The notes under the pieces are model-generated. The model was not told the origin of the DNA, did no database searches, and was given only the letters and a program-made list of their open reading frames with translations. A program made the translations under genes and the position numbers. Below, one piece after another: positions 18,617 through 30,022 of a DNA stretch of 64,000 nt. The stretch comes from Bathynomus jamesi (Eukaryota > Arthropoda > Malacostraca > Isopoda > Cirolanidae), in contig JAJOZX010006167.1 of assembly GCA_023014485.1 (NCBI GenBank), positions 1 to 64,000 on the forward strand, in the 5' to 3' direction. Position 1 is the first letter of the stretch. Each line of letters begins with the position of its first letter.

Positions 18617-21600
18617 CTTCAGAGGAAGTAGCGGCGAGTCCGTCGGCTAGGACTGATCACCCTACCAGTACTCGTCGCTCAACAAGCTTCCACCGCGCTG
18701 AGCGATGGTGGAGCTTCCGTCACATTGACATAAGCTATGCACAAGAACATCGGGAGCCTTCATTGAACAGTTGCCAACTTCTCAGTACGCAGTGCACCTG
18801 CCCCGCCCATTCATGTAAGAGGAGTAGAAGTAAGTTTGATTATGGGAAGGGGGGTTGAAGAATTCTTTTGTGTTTGTATAATTCCAGAGGCTCAGCAAGA
18901 CTTGACTGTAGGCGTATTGTTTCGGAGGAAATGAAGACGAAACAAAGGTACGAAGCCCAGGTAGACCACCAGAAGAGGACAGTCACTGAATGAAACAGTA
19001 ACCATCCAAGTAATGGGAGTAGACAGTAAAGTGCGAGGGTGACTCTGGTAGAGGCAATCCCGCACGAAACACTAAAGGTGGCCGCCGTGATTCTGACGAG
19101 TGAAGTCAGAGACCCGGGGACGTAGTTCCCTGGGACGTCTACTCTACGCTGCAATGAATGTGCAGTGAAGCTCGGGGAAACTTAAAAAAAATGTTACCGA
19201 GCAGGATCCCACAGAGGAAGATGAGGTTACTGATGATCAATCAGGATGACGAAGAATACCTTGGCGAAAAAAGAGACGTCGTGGGCATAGTGACGGAGGC
19301 AGAGCTAATTGGGAGGGTAGTCGACGCTCACCCCAAATTGGAACGAATGTCACGGTGAAAGGAAGTCAAGCAATTGAAGAAGGACTTCGAAGAACGAGTG
19401 ACAAGCCTCAAGTCCCATGTCCTTGGTTGGAAAGCCTTTTCCGACAAAGAAAGGAAAATCGTCGAAGAGTGGCTAAGGGATTATTCAGATGTCTTCTTAC
19501 TGGGTGGCGAGCCCTTGTGTTATGATAACCTGATGCCAAAGAAGTTGGAAACCCAGGACCATCCTCCCATCTTTAGGCGACCCTACAGGGTACCTATTAC
19601 ACACGAGGAGGAGGTAAAGCGACAAATAGCAGAAATGCTGGATCAAGGAGTGATACAGCATAGCCGTTCCACCTGGTCGTTTCCATTGGTAATCGTGAAA
19701 AATGGGGAATATGGGTTCCCCTGGACGTCTATTCTCCGCTGCATAGGATATGCAGTGAGGCTCGAGGATACTTGGAGAAGGTGTCGAGCAGAATTCCAAA
19801 GGGAAGTTAGATGATATGGGAATAGACAGTGGAAAATTGGGGGATATGAGTTCCCCTGGACGTCTATTCTCCACTGCATGGGATATGCGGTGAGGCTCGA
19901 GGATACTTGCACAAGTTGTCGAGCAGAATCCCCAAAGAAAGTTAAAGGAAAAGGGAATAGACGAAGAAGAAAATTTGGGGTATGGTTTCCCCTGGACGTT
20001 TACTCTACGCTGCAATGAATGTGCAGTGAGGCTCAGCGTGGTTTGCAAGTATCACAGAGCGGGAAATCTCAACGGGAAGTTAACACTTTCCAAGGAGGCG
20101 GTAAAGTTACTTTTGAGAAACAAAAGTGGCGACTAAAGAGTATTACCGTGAAAATAAGATGACATCGGCATGGTGGTTGAGGCAACGAGAACGGGGAGGT
20201 TCGTCGGAACAGCCGTTTGATTCCTCGCCCGAAACGAAAAAAATGGAACAAGTGTCACGGTGAGAAGGAGTCAAATTTCCACAAGTGACTAAGAAGAGAT
20301 TGAAAACACCTCAAGACGCATGTTCACCGATGTCCGTCGCTCTCAAAGGGAAGAAGACCGACGAGGGAAAGAAAGATTAACTACTACCGTCACCGGTAGA
20401 GTACCAGGACCACGTGATCACTAGGAACGAAGAGTGACCACAGGAATCCAAAGGGGAAGCGATTGAAGAAAAGAAGCGTAGGGCCCTGAGGCTTTGTGTA
20501 GACTATAGACCTTGGGACGTCAATGGCAGCAAGGAAAAATAAGTACCCATCATTGAGGATGACTAAATAAGTACCCATCATTGAGGAAACCTTGGCCAAG
20601 TTGCACGGGACTCATTACTTCTCGAGCAGGGATTTACGCTCGGGAGAATGGCAGTTGGCCATTCACGACGATAGCATCTCGAAAACTGCCTTCCCCACGG
20701 GAAGCGGTCATTTCGAGTTCAGGGTGGTCCCGTTTGGATTGTCCAATAGTCCACCAGTGTTCCAAAGAGTAATGAATTTGATTTTGCCGAAGCAATTGGA
20801 CAAGGAAGTACAGATGTACTTAGATGACCTCATTGTCCTTGGAAGGTTTTAGAAGGACATGACGAGAGGGTACAACGAGCCTTGGATAGCCTACGCACCA
20901 CCAGCTTAAAGGTAAAGTTGGAAAAATGACAGTTATTACAGTCCCAGGTGGGGTAATTAGGCCATGTGGTCACCAGGAACGGGGTGAAGCCCCAACAATC
21001 CAAAGAAGAGGCCAACCAACAGAAAGGAATTGAAGCAATGTTATATTTGGGCAGAGAGTCATCGTCCGTTCTGACCATAAGCCGTTGAAGTGGCTTCTGA
21101 GGGAAGGACACCGAGAGCCCAAATGGAAGACTAGAGCGTTCGGTTATGACATTGCAAGACTGCGACGTTCTCATCGAGTACGTGAAAGGCAAACTCAACA
21201 GAGTGGCCGATTGGTTGTCCCGCCCGCCTGGAGTGATGAAGGAGTTTGTGAACGCAATATCCGAACAAAGCGATCCTTGATCGCAAGGTAATCGGCAAAC
21301 AACAGTAGAAGGACGTTGAAAAAGCGGCAATTCGAGCAGCCATCGAAGAAGGAAAGGCTTTCAGCTGGTCCGTAACCAAGCCCATCCAGCCGTCGAGAGT
21401 CAAACTAGTGAGGAACCTGCTGGTTTACATCGATGCGAAGGGAAGAGAGGTCATCGTAGTTCCTAAAAAGTTGAGAGAGCAGCTCATTTGGAAAGCCCAC
21501 ACTGACGTCAGGAGCATTCATCCGAGAGCTGCCGGAACTACAGAAATCCTACGGGACCTTTATTTTGGCCAGGTATGGTTCAACAGGTACAGCAGGTAGT

Positions 21601-22453
21601 CCAAGCGTGCGACACGTGCGCGCGGAACAAATGGACGCGGAAAGTGACTGTGGAAACAATGCCTTGTGTGCGAGGCCACAGTCCTTGGGAACTTCTGCAC
21701 GTGGACTTAGTTGGTCCCCTTCCTCCGACCGTGGAAGGCAGCCATTATATCCTCACGTGTGTGGATAGTTTCAGCAATAAAGACCATACTGGCAGCAATA
21801 AAGGACAAGACGGCCCGGGAGGTGGCGGACAAGTGCCATCGTTTGATACGGTGCAAACTGGGTGCCCCTTCAGCAGTAGTATCCGACCAAGGCAAGGAGT
21901 TCTGGAACTCTACCTTGCAGGAGCTCTTCAGGGTTTGGGAGGTACGACACCAGGACCGCCGCATACCAGCCCCAAAGCAACGGGGAGGTCGAACGTCGGA
22001 ATAAAGAGTTATGCATCAAACTCTGCATACTTTGTAAAGAAACGGGACGAGACTGGGATAAAATCCTCGACACCGTGGAATTGTCCTTGAACATCAGAGT
22101 GCATCGAGCCACGGGGTATTCTCCATTCTTCTTGATGTACGGGCGAGCCCCCAACGTACCTTCAAAGCTATTTCGCATGCCACAGGAGGCGTGCGGGAGC
22201 CCGTACAACCCAGAGGAATACGCCGAAGACCGAAAGAGGAGTCAGAGAAATCTACCGCCGAGTGGAAGAGTTCATGCGGAGATACGAGAAGGCTAACGGA
22301 ATCAAGGAATTGAAGCCGTTCGAAGAGAAGGCGCCCCATGGCTTGGTGTACATTGATTACCCGCGACCGGGCAGAGGCAAGTTGGAGCCCCGGTACGAGG
22401 GTCCCTACATCATCATCAGGAACAGAAGACTCCAGTCACTTATCTCCTGCGTC
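18617..22453 (+). pseudogene. Gypsy-A2 pol remnant
   Basis: Pol fragments occur in Gypsy order but in changing frames. Protease trace with DGGAS is near 18700; linker at 19158-19358; RT N-terminus at 19374-19700 with RRPYRVPITHEEEVKRQI; RT palm at 20592-20852 including YLDDLIV; a deletion from about 21030; RNase H end near 21060-21230; integrase zinc domain and core at 21408-22004; integrase C-terminus at 22075-22453 with GPYIII. At least eight frame changes are visible. No functional polymerase can be made from it. Confidence 0.9.
19724..20075 (+). repeat. Segment of pol copied three times inside RT (Gypsy-A2)
   Basis: Three diverged copies of a stretch of about 95-130 bp, starting near 19724, 19855 and 19985, each with TTCCCCTGGACGT followed by a GTGCAGTGAGGCTC-like core. 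The same stretch is found once at its normal place between protease and RT (about 19119-19220 here; 4680-4775 in Gypsy-A1). The copies interrupt RT. Confidence 0.8.
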
Positions 22454-22455
22454 AC

Positions 22456-23226
22456 ATGATCACTGGACATCAGATAGTGATCCATCGAGACCGCATCCGC
22501 CGCAGCATCGATGCCCCATGGGACGTTGAGCGACAAGGTGGGGCGGACGACGCAGGGGATGAGATGGGGGAAGGGCCACCGCCCCTCCTCTCGGGAGCTT
22601 CGCCCTCGACACCGGAGAAACATCAACAAGGGGAAGTGAACCGGAAGGCGCCTCCCGCCCCCTGGCAGGACCGAGCGGCGGAACGAGGACCGCCGGGCGC
22701 TTCCGAACTACTTCCTCACGGAGCTTCGCCCAGGACAGGGAGAAACATCAACACGGGGAAGTGAACCGGAAGGCGCCTCCCGCCCCCTGGCAGGACCGAG
22801 CGGCGGAACGAGGACCGCCGGGCGCTTCCGAACTACTTCCTCACGGAGAGCTTCGCCCAGGACAGGGAGAAACAGCAACACGGGGAAGTGAACCGGAAGG
22901 CGCCTCCTGCCCCCTGGCAGGACCGAGTAGCGGAATGGGATCCGCCGGGCGCCTCCGAGCTACTTCCTCCCCGAGAGCTTCGCCCAGGGAACGGAGGAAC
23001 ATCGACCCGTGGAGGTGAACCGGAGTGCACCTCCTGCCCCCTGGCAGGACCGAGTGGCGAGCAGGAGCCGCCAGGTGCTTCCGAACTACCTCCTCGCGGG
23101 GACCTTATGGGAATAGGGTCCCCCGGAGAAAGCAGACAGGCTGCTTTCCCAGGGCCACCGTTTGAGCGTCAGTATGCTCTTAGGCCCCGACCTCGAGTAC
23201 ACTACGAGGAACCCGAGGATGACTAA
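22456..23226 (+). pseudogene. Gypsy-A2 pol tail with expanded tandem repeat
   Basis: Equivalent to the tail at 7609-8127, but with about four units of a 125-127-bp repeat (GTGAACCGGA anchors at 22636, 22761, 22888 and 23015) against two in Gypsy-A1. The frame is broken: one frame stops near 22764, and another carries on to the common ending RPRVHYEEPEDD at 23226. Confidence 0.8.
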
Positions 23227-23399
23227 AATTAAGTGTGTCAGTGTTGGTGTCCCAATAAAGGGAACAAATAAAATCTATCAGTGATAGTGTCCCAACCAAA
23301 GGGGACAAGTAAATGGAAAGTTTTTGTGAGTAAAGTGATAATACCCGACCCTAGTTAAGAAAGTTTGCATCGGAGTGCAAAATTAAAGGAGGGGAGGGA

Positions 23400-25012
23400 T
23401 GTCGTAACCATGCAATTGGCATGCAGAAATGTTAGTTTTAAGATTTTTATTTTGTTCGCAAAAAGCCAAGCGTTTTGGGTTATGAGTATTCATAAAGGCA
23501 TAAGTTAAAGATGTTTTCAAAAATAGAACGGACGTTCTATTTAAGTGGTTCTCAGGGGAAGAGGAAACCCAAAACCGCTTGGCCGCGGAGATTTACAACT
23601 AAAGGTTCCAAATGTACAAATGGTTAGTTTCGCTTTCAAATGAGGTTGTGACTTTTATAACGCAGACTCGAAGACGCCAACAAAGTTGAACCACGAGGGG
23701 GTCATAAACTTAGGGCTTCGAATCTGTTAACGGTCTTTAAATATATTTCGTGGGAAGAAGGAGGGGTCTATACTCGGAAATCAGGTCCAGCTCCAATCAG
23801 GGGGCCCAGGATCCTGGGAAACGTAGTGAAGACGCCTTCTTTCTCTCTTGTATGGGTAATAGCCTTCTGGAGGGACGATCTTAGGAAAATAAATGATTTG
23901 ATAGGTTTGCAGAATATTGGAAGGCGGGGTCCTTCAAATTTGTAAAGTAAATTCGAAAATTGAAAAGTTAGTTGTAGTCGTTCCTCCTTGAAGTTAACTG
24001 TGGTTAAACAAACACCCTGTAGACTTGTGGCGTAATAAACTTTAAAACGGAAAGTATACCATGTCATTAGCTTACGCGGAAATCGGCGCGTAAAAGTAAG
24101 AAAACTTAAAACTGAAAGAATCAATTGTCACTAAAGTAAAAAGAATTAAGAACTTATAGTTCATGAAATTCGTTTACGCGGAAATTTGAGAATATTCACT
24201 TGAAGGTTAGCGACCTTAACCGAGAATTTGATTGTAACTTAATTAATGTTAACCAACGGACCAAGAGTTTTGTGAACGGTCTCTTAAGTAAATTTAGCTC
24301 CACTTAAATAAGAAATAGGGTACGTCTGGGCCCTAATTTCCTGAATCCGTCCATTTGGGTTCAGAAAGAAGTCCCGGTAGTTAACATTGTAGAGTTTGCA
24401 AGCTTTGTAGCGGCCGTAAATCTACGGTCCGTACGCAGCACAAGTGGGAGAAAGTTGTCTCCTACTCTTTAGTAAGTACTGTAAATTTATCCTTTGAATT
24501 TCTGGGTCGAATTCCGACCACTTCATTTATTGTTATGTATTTTTTTTTGTTGCACTAAAAACATAAAACCCCTCGATCTATAAATTATTGAAATTCCGAT
24601 AACTGTTAATCTTTTCTTTAGATTTATCATTGTTGATCAATTTAACGATTTGAAGTCAATCACTGTGAACTTTGTCTTTGACGTTAAGATTATTGTATTG
24701 TCTGAAATTTTATAGATGTAACACAGAATAAAATATTAAATGCATGTACGGTGTCAAGTAACATTTAATAAAATTTATAAGAGGGCGTGTGTTGTTTTAA
24801 ATACCTTGTGATAGACCCCTCTTGTTAGCTGGGGAAAATTAACGTTCCAAGTAGGCTTGTGGAAAGCCGAAGGAACCTAGCCTATCAATTTAAAGGGCCA
24901 TCCGTCTTGGGTAGGCCGAATAATCCTGAACGAAATTAAGAGATAAAATTAAAGTAAAAGAGAACGGGCGTTCAATACCATAAATAAAAATACGGATTGG
25001 GCGCGTACGTCA
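23400..25012 (+). repeat. Gypsy-A2 right LTR (1613 bp)
   Basis: Same length as the left LTR; differences by eye are near 24720-24728 and 24748-24753. It is preceded by the polypurine tract and followed by TAGC, the target repeat. Confidence 0.95.
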
Positions 25013-25076
25013 TAGCATTTTTTAAAAAAACATCTAATGTCACCAAAATAGATAGTGACTTTTGAGACACCCTGTA

Positions 25077-25429
25077 CAACCAAAATGTTCGTCTTCTATG
25101 TACGATTACGTGAAATTGTCAATGTAGACGTATCCCGGAAAGGTATTTTCAACAAGTTGATGTTACCTTCAGATTGATGGTGTAACTTCAAGAAAATCTC
25201 CAAATTATTTTTTTATTTTTTTTTTTTGTACACTAATCTGCTTATTGCGTATTTTGAAATATTTATTAAAAACCTGTAACAACGTGTTAGGGTCAGTCAA
25301 CTTGCGTTGACGTCATTCTACTTACTAGTGCTCGACAGCTATAGCCGTCAATAAGCTGTTGGGAAAGAATATGGGCATTTCTGAACGTGTAAAGTTCGGC
25401 AAACTGGTTCAGAGTAACGGTAAGATACC
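25077..25429 (+). other. Spacer between mariner and LINE (unit 1)
   Basis: AT-rich, with a long T run near 25207-25228. It includes about 30 bp (GGTCAGTCAACTTGCGTTGA region, near 25290) that is present in unit 3 and missing in unit 2. No coding frame seen. Confidence 0.5.
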
Positions 25430-26640
25430 CTGGACAAATGGGTCTTCCTCCATATCTTCCCCCTTGGATTTAATTGTCTGAAATTAATCTCTCCACAGAT
25501 TTCGCTCTGGTCAACTAGTGAGGCTTATGGTCCTGATGGTTTCCCTCCTGTTCTCAAATTAATTGTGCTGACACCCTGTTTAGGCACTCTAGTCTTTCAT
25601 CTGGTACTCTTCGTTTCTGCTGGAAGTTCACTTAATATCCCAAATAAAAATGGTCGCTCAACCTCCCAGCTATCGTCTAATTCTCTTTATTTCTAGTTTT
25701 TTAATCTATACCCAATAGAAAAAAAAAATCAAACCTCTTTTACGCAATTTTCTTTCATATAGTCGGTATGGTTTCGGCAAGGGACACTACTCGCTATTTT
25801 CTTGCGTATTTCTGACTTTTGGTAATCTTCCTTTCGAGATTTCGGCGAAATCTTTGATGTTGCTTTGGACATGTCAAACGTTTTGATAGAGTATGGCACA
25901 AATATTTAATTTCCAAACTGATCTTTGGGTTTCTATTCTATTTGTGCCTTCATCTCTAATTTCACTTCTGGCCGATCTAGAGCTGCGGTTGTAGATGGCT
26001 AGTGTTCTAAACTATTAATAATGGTATTCCTCAGGGCTCTGTCCTGAGACCCACTATTTTTTTTTTACTTATGAATGCTCTAAGTTTCACATCGTGTCCT
26101 ATCCACTCTTATGCCGATGATTTCACTCTTTTCGACCATTTCACAGCGTCCCTTTCACAGCGTCCATCTCGAGTCGCACCATGCTTCGCGTAGGACGGCT
26201 GTGGTACACCTGACCTCTGATTTTTCTCTAAGTTAGAGTAAACATTATTGATTTCAACGCCTCGAACTGTTCTTTCATCTGTTTACTCGTCACTGTCTTC
26301 CACACGACTATATCCCGTTACGTTCAACAATACACAACTATCCTTCCTCTTAATCATCATGGTCTCTTTCTGGTGATCTTTCCTGGAAAGATCTCTCACT
26401 TTCCGAAACAGCTAAGAGGTTGTGATGTACCGGTTCCTCAGTCTCTTCATCCGCACTAGGTTGCTCTCTCTGTACAGGGGTCTTTCCCTACCCTGTATGG
26501 AGTATGCTTCTCGTGTTGGATGGCTCAACCCACACGGCTTGACTATGTGAAATTGAAGGCTTTCGTCTCAATTCCGTGCCTCCTGCTGGTTGTCTTCAAT
26601 TACTATTCGTTACAATGTTGTCTAGCTCTTTCAGTGGCGG
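25430..26640 (+). pseudogene. LINE reverse transcriptase remnant, jockey-like (unit 1)
   Basis: Degenerate plus-strand RT spread over several frames. Recognisable blocks in order are TSEAYGPDGFP (25513), a HQYGFR-equivalent SVWFRQG near 25765, a DISKAFDRVWHK-like block near 25870, INNGIPQGSVLRPTIFFLL near 26015-26060, the catalytic SYADD box at about 26107-26121, and a C-terminal block near 26500-26530 (MEYAS...GGSTHTA-like). The arrangement is that of jockey/CR1-type non-LTR elements. It is cut near 26640, where antisense Gypsy-B sequence begins, before the expected 3' end. Confidence 0.85.
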
Positions 26641-27611
26641 ATCTAAGAATTTTGTTTAGCTGTGCGAGGGTGAGATGCGGTTCTGAACCCAGCGGCTCAC
26701 CAGCCGAGTCCTCTGACAAAGCGCGAGTGTGTTCAGAAATATCTGCATCGTGAGCAGGCGCTCCCGCACAGTCGTCAAGTTCGAAAGGTTCCATCTCCCG
26801 ATCGCCAGTCGGAGCAAGATCATTAATGGAGACTATCCTCTTTACCACCAGGGTATCTGATGCATATATAATGAGGGTTAGCCGCGATAAGTTCCACAGG
26901 TTCTACTCGCTGGTCGTATTTAGTGTCGAACATGGTGTTTCAACAAGAAAATTCCAGAAGAAAGCAAAGATGCAAGAGCTGATCCAATTGAGGTTTGACG
27001 CGCGTATGAGAACCGCTCGTGCGGCGTTTCGTTGGTAGCGGTACATAGTAGCTACCTAATCGAGTGAAGAGCCTCATACAGAACGGACTCCCAATGCCGC
27101 AAGTCGAGGCCTCTGCTTTTGCATGCAAGAACCATAGTGTTCCAAATGATCCCATTATAACGTTCGCATTGCACGTTTCCTTCCGGGTGGTATTGCGTCG
27201 TGCGACTAGTAGAAATACCATGGCTTGTCAAGAATTTCATAAGTTCGAACGACATGAATTATGCACTTCGATCAGTGTATATAAACGGTGGCATTCCGAA
27301 TATAAAGAATAAGTAAGACGTCTAATTACGGTCGAAGCACTCTCATCATGACACGGATATGCAAATTGAAATCGGGAGTACTTTTCAACAACTGTCAATA
27401 TATAAGGATTTGAAGAAGCAACAGTGCGGGAAAGTGGACCTTTAAAGTAGAGGTTCAACCTCCGAAACGTGGACGTAGTTTTTATTAAATGACAATCATT
27501 CGGTTTGTGGTACCGTAGCTTGCACTCGGCGCAGACTGAGCAACGTTTAATGACACTACGCACCACCTCGACTGAATAAGGAAGATTCCTGACCTTAACG
27601 AAATGAAACAT
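26603..27611 (-). pseudogene. Gypsy-B integrase and pol tail (unit 1)
   Basis: 27237-27611 carries the zinc-domain Cys pair (CSVCAECK) and the start of the core. 27052-27255 carries the part with the last catalytic Glu (YHPEGNVQCERYNGI) and the usual ALHSIR. 26603-26848 is the pol C-terminus with VKRIVSINDLAP and an acidic tail. Three frames are needed, so it is dead. Confidence 0.82.
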
Positions 27612-27619
27612 CCGCCGAA

Positions 27620-28659
27620 TCCGGAGATGAATCGGTGCATTATGCAGTTCGAGAGTTGAATGGGAGGTAGTAGCACAATGAGCTTGGGACAGTGCATCGG
27701 CTGCTACGTTTTCACGATCTGGCCGAAAACTGATGGTGTAGGAGTACGCAGTTAGTTCGATTCTCCAGCGAAGAATCTTTTTATACGGCCCGCTGCTTTC
27801 CTATCAAACATAAGAGACTCCGATGGTCAGTTACCAGATAGAAATTCCTAGTTGGGAAATGTTAACATTTACGAATTGATTCGACAATCTCATACGCTTC
27901 CTTCTCAACAATATGAAAGTCTTTCACTTGAGTTCAATGATCTGCAGAGAGGCTACAGGCTTATCGTTGTGTGAGGGTAGCACTGATAGTGCTGTCGGAG
28001 GCGTCAGTTTCCACTGTAAACGGAATGTCCTCCCTCATCACTCCAACAACGGCGTTCGAAATATCGTCCCTTCAACTGAATGGCTTCCTCCGGCTTTTAA
28101 TAAAGGAAACGTAGTTTCAAACAGAGGTCTGATATTTTGAGAATACTTGGGAATCAATTTGGCAGAGTAAGAAAAAAGGCCAATAAGTCTGAAGCGTTTT
28201 GCTATCGTCAGAATCAGGATGCAATTCACCATAGGAGATGGAATAGCCCAGGAGATTAATCGAAGTTAGTGAGAATTTACACTTATCCTCGATGAAGGTC
28301 AAATTCAGGCGATCCGCAGCCTCCCAGAATCTTCGAAGATCCTCATGTTCTTCTTTTTTTGGTCCGCATACAATTAGGTCATAAAGATATGCATACCTTT
28401 TCTCAAATTATTCGATGATATGAATTCGACTATAACTCGATGAAATGCTGCTAATCCGTTTGAACTGATAAAGGTAGCCGCCCACCTCAAAAGCGGTACA
28501 TGGCCTTTCTGAAACATCAATACCGACTTGATAGTAGGCGTTGGAAAGATCAATAACCCTGAAGTACTTGTTCTTAACTACTTTGCTTACAACATCTTCG
28601 ATAGAGGTAAAGGATACGCATTCAGCAGTGTGAAACTGTTGATGGTCCAGACGTAACAA
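27620..28659 (-). pseudogene. Gypsy-B reverse transcriptase and RNase H remnant (unit 1)
   Basis: An RT fragment at 28408-28659 holds FRVIDLSNAYYQVGIDV, and a trace of the finger domain is at 28117-28302. The palm YxDD box is not intact. A deletion of about 50 bp near 28640 removes bases present in unit 2. RNase H is traceable near 27690-27850 (VTDHRSL, then RPDRENVAADALSQ). Many frame changes. Confidence 0.75.
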
Positions 28660-28797
28660 CTACTTGGGCACACCAAGGAAAACTACTAGGTTTTATAATA
28701 TCCTCACAAACCAGTCTCTCGATTTCACTTTGAATCAATTTTTCATCGTCCGGACTAAACCGACGACTTTTTGTAGCAATGGGCCGACAGTCATAAG

Positions 28798-29283
28798 TTA
28801 AATTACTAAAAAGCTTCGGAATTGAACCTCCAGTTGAGTAAGACCACAGGTGTTTAGGGCTGGCTCAGTCCCTTTGAGCTTAATTTCGACCGCCTTGTGG
28901 AGGTTAAGAAACGGAAGACCTAAAATTACATCGTTGCACAAGTCGGGAACTACAGAGAATCTGATGCTTTCGTACGTTCGATCTTTAATGGCAACTGTAG
29001 TCTCGCAACAGCCACTAACATGAGCAGACAATTTAGAAGAGGCCATTGACACCGTGATAGCTCTAGGATGCACTTGTAGATTAAGAGAGGGCACCAAACT
29101 TTGACAGATAAAGTTTTCTGAGCTACCGGTATCAATCAGAGCTTTAACGGAGCAGCCATTCATAAGAGCATCAACAGTGGATAGTGAAAGTTGACCAGTA
29201 ACGGAGCAAGCAGATGCCAGATTGACAGGCTGCGACCAACATGCAATAGCGGAAGACGACAATGTGGACCAACTTTCCCGCAT
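28798..29283 (-). pseudogene. Gypsy-B protease (unit 1)
   Basis: 161-codon frame with the retropepsin signature ALIDTGSSENFICQ and, further on, DVILGLPFL. This segment is intact over the protease core in both units. It overlaps the zinc-knuckle frame upstream by a frame shift and ends before RT. Confidence 0.85.
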
Positions 29284-30022
29284 TTACGGCACTCAGCATC
29301 TAGAGCAGGGCATGAAAAGCGAGAGTGCCGCCTCTGACCGCAAAAGAAGCAGGATTGACCTTTGTTGTCAGGTAAACGAACGAAGGTAGTTCTATCTGGG
29401 AATTCTTGCCTAGAGCAGGACTCCAGTTCGCAAGGCACCACATCAACTCCCGCCGCTGTTACCGATACATATGGTGTATGGCAGGACTCGAACTTGTTGA
29501 ATGGATTTCTAACGTTAATGTTTTGTTTTCAAGCAACCGCGTTTGGATCCTATTACATCAAATACCACGAATAAAGGAGTCCCTTACGAAAGAAGATCGA
29601 TTTTCATAAACGGTTACAGATTTAAAGTTGCAATCATTGACTAAGTGATTCAGTGCCTGAATGAATTCATTCAGTGTTTCTTCTGGTTTATGGTAACGAG
29701 TAGACAGCAGATGTTGGGCGTGAACTTCGTTTGGCGTTTTTATATAAGCGGCATCCAACAGATCAATACCTGAGTCATAAGTCGTCCGCTCCTGGATCAC
29801 GTCAACAACGTTGGGGCAACTATGTAAGAAATGGACTTCTAGTTTGTTTGGATTATGAGCTTCAATTGTAGATAAGTAGTAACGGAAGCCTCTGATCCAC
29901 AACTTCCATTGTTTGCCTCTTTGAGGCGTATTCGGATGTATATCAAATTTGTTTGGCCGAATGGTTTTCTCCATTATGTATGTTGACTGAATAAAATGTG
30001 GAGCCACAGACTGAATGTTCAT
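29160..30022 (-). pseudogene. Gypsy-B gag with zinc knuckles (unit 1)
   Basis: Residues from MNIQSVAPHFIQ at 30022 to about 29558 form a capsid-like helical domain (WKLWIRGFRYYLSTIEA, later LLSTRYHKPEETLNEFI). After a frame change, 29160-29441 has CFFCGQRRHSRFSC (CX2CX4HX4C) and a second CRKCGKVGPHC. Broken between the two parts. Confidence 0.8.

Larger units (their letters stand above)
15531..25012 (+). mobile_element. Gypsy-A2 LTR retrotransposon, internally degraded
   Basis: Two 1613-bp LTRs (15531-17143 and 23400-25012) differ at about four positions by eye. The 4-bp target repeat TAGC flanks the element (15527-15530 and 25013-25016), and the empty site is present in unit 2 near 44690. 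The internal region keeps the primer-binding site, an open gag and the polypurine tract, but pol is riddled with shifts, a triplicated segment and a deletion of about 380 bp at the RT/RNase H boundary. Recent insertion with a dead pol implies mobilisation in trans. Confidence 0.95.
14920..25074 (-). mobile_element. Mariner-type element (Mar-2) split by Gypsy-A2 (unit 1)
   Basis: Inverted ends CAGGGTGTCTCAAAAGTCAC, flanked by TA on each side (14918-14919 and 25075-25076). In unit 3 the site is a single TA (63713-63714), so the insertion is proved by an empty site. The transposase lies on the minus strand in two frames (15083-15331 and 15210-15470), with QQDGAP carrying the second catalytic Asp and RSPDLTPLDFFAWG the third. 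The first half of the transposase is missing. The element would be about 670 bp without the Gypsy at 15531-25012. Confidence 0.9.
26603..30022 (-). mobile_element. Gypsy-B retrotransposon remnant, antisense (unit 1)
   Basis: On the minus strand the order from 30022 downward is gag, two zinc knuckles, protease, RT, RNase H, integrase and tail, the Ty3/Gypsy order, but in many frames. I could not find LTRs at either side; the 3' end abuts the LINE near 26640. The same remnant occupies 46246-49679 in unit 2, so it was inserted before the duplication. It is a different family from Gypsy-A: its protease has DTGS, and its pol tail has RIVSINDLAP. Confidence 0.88.
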
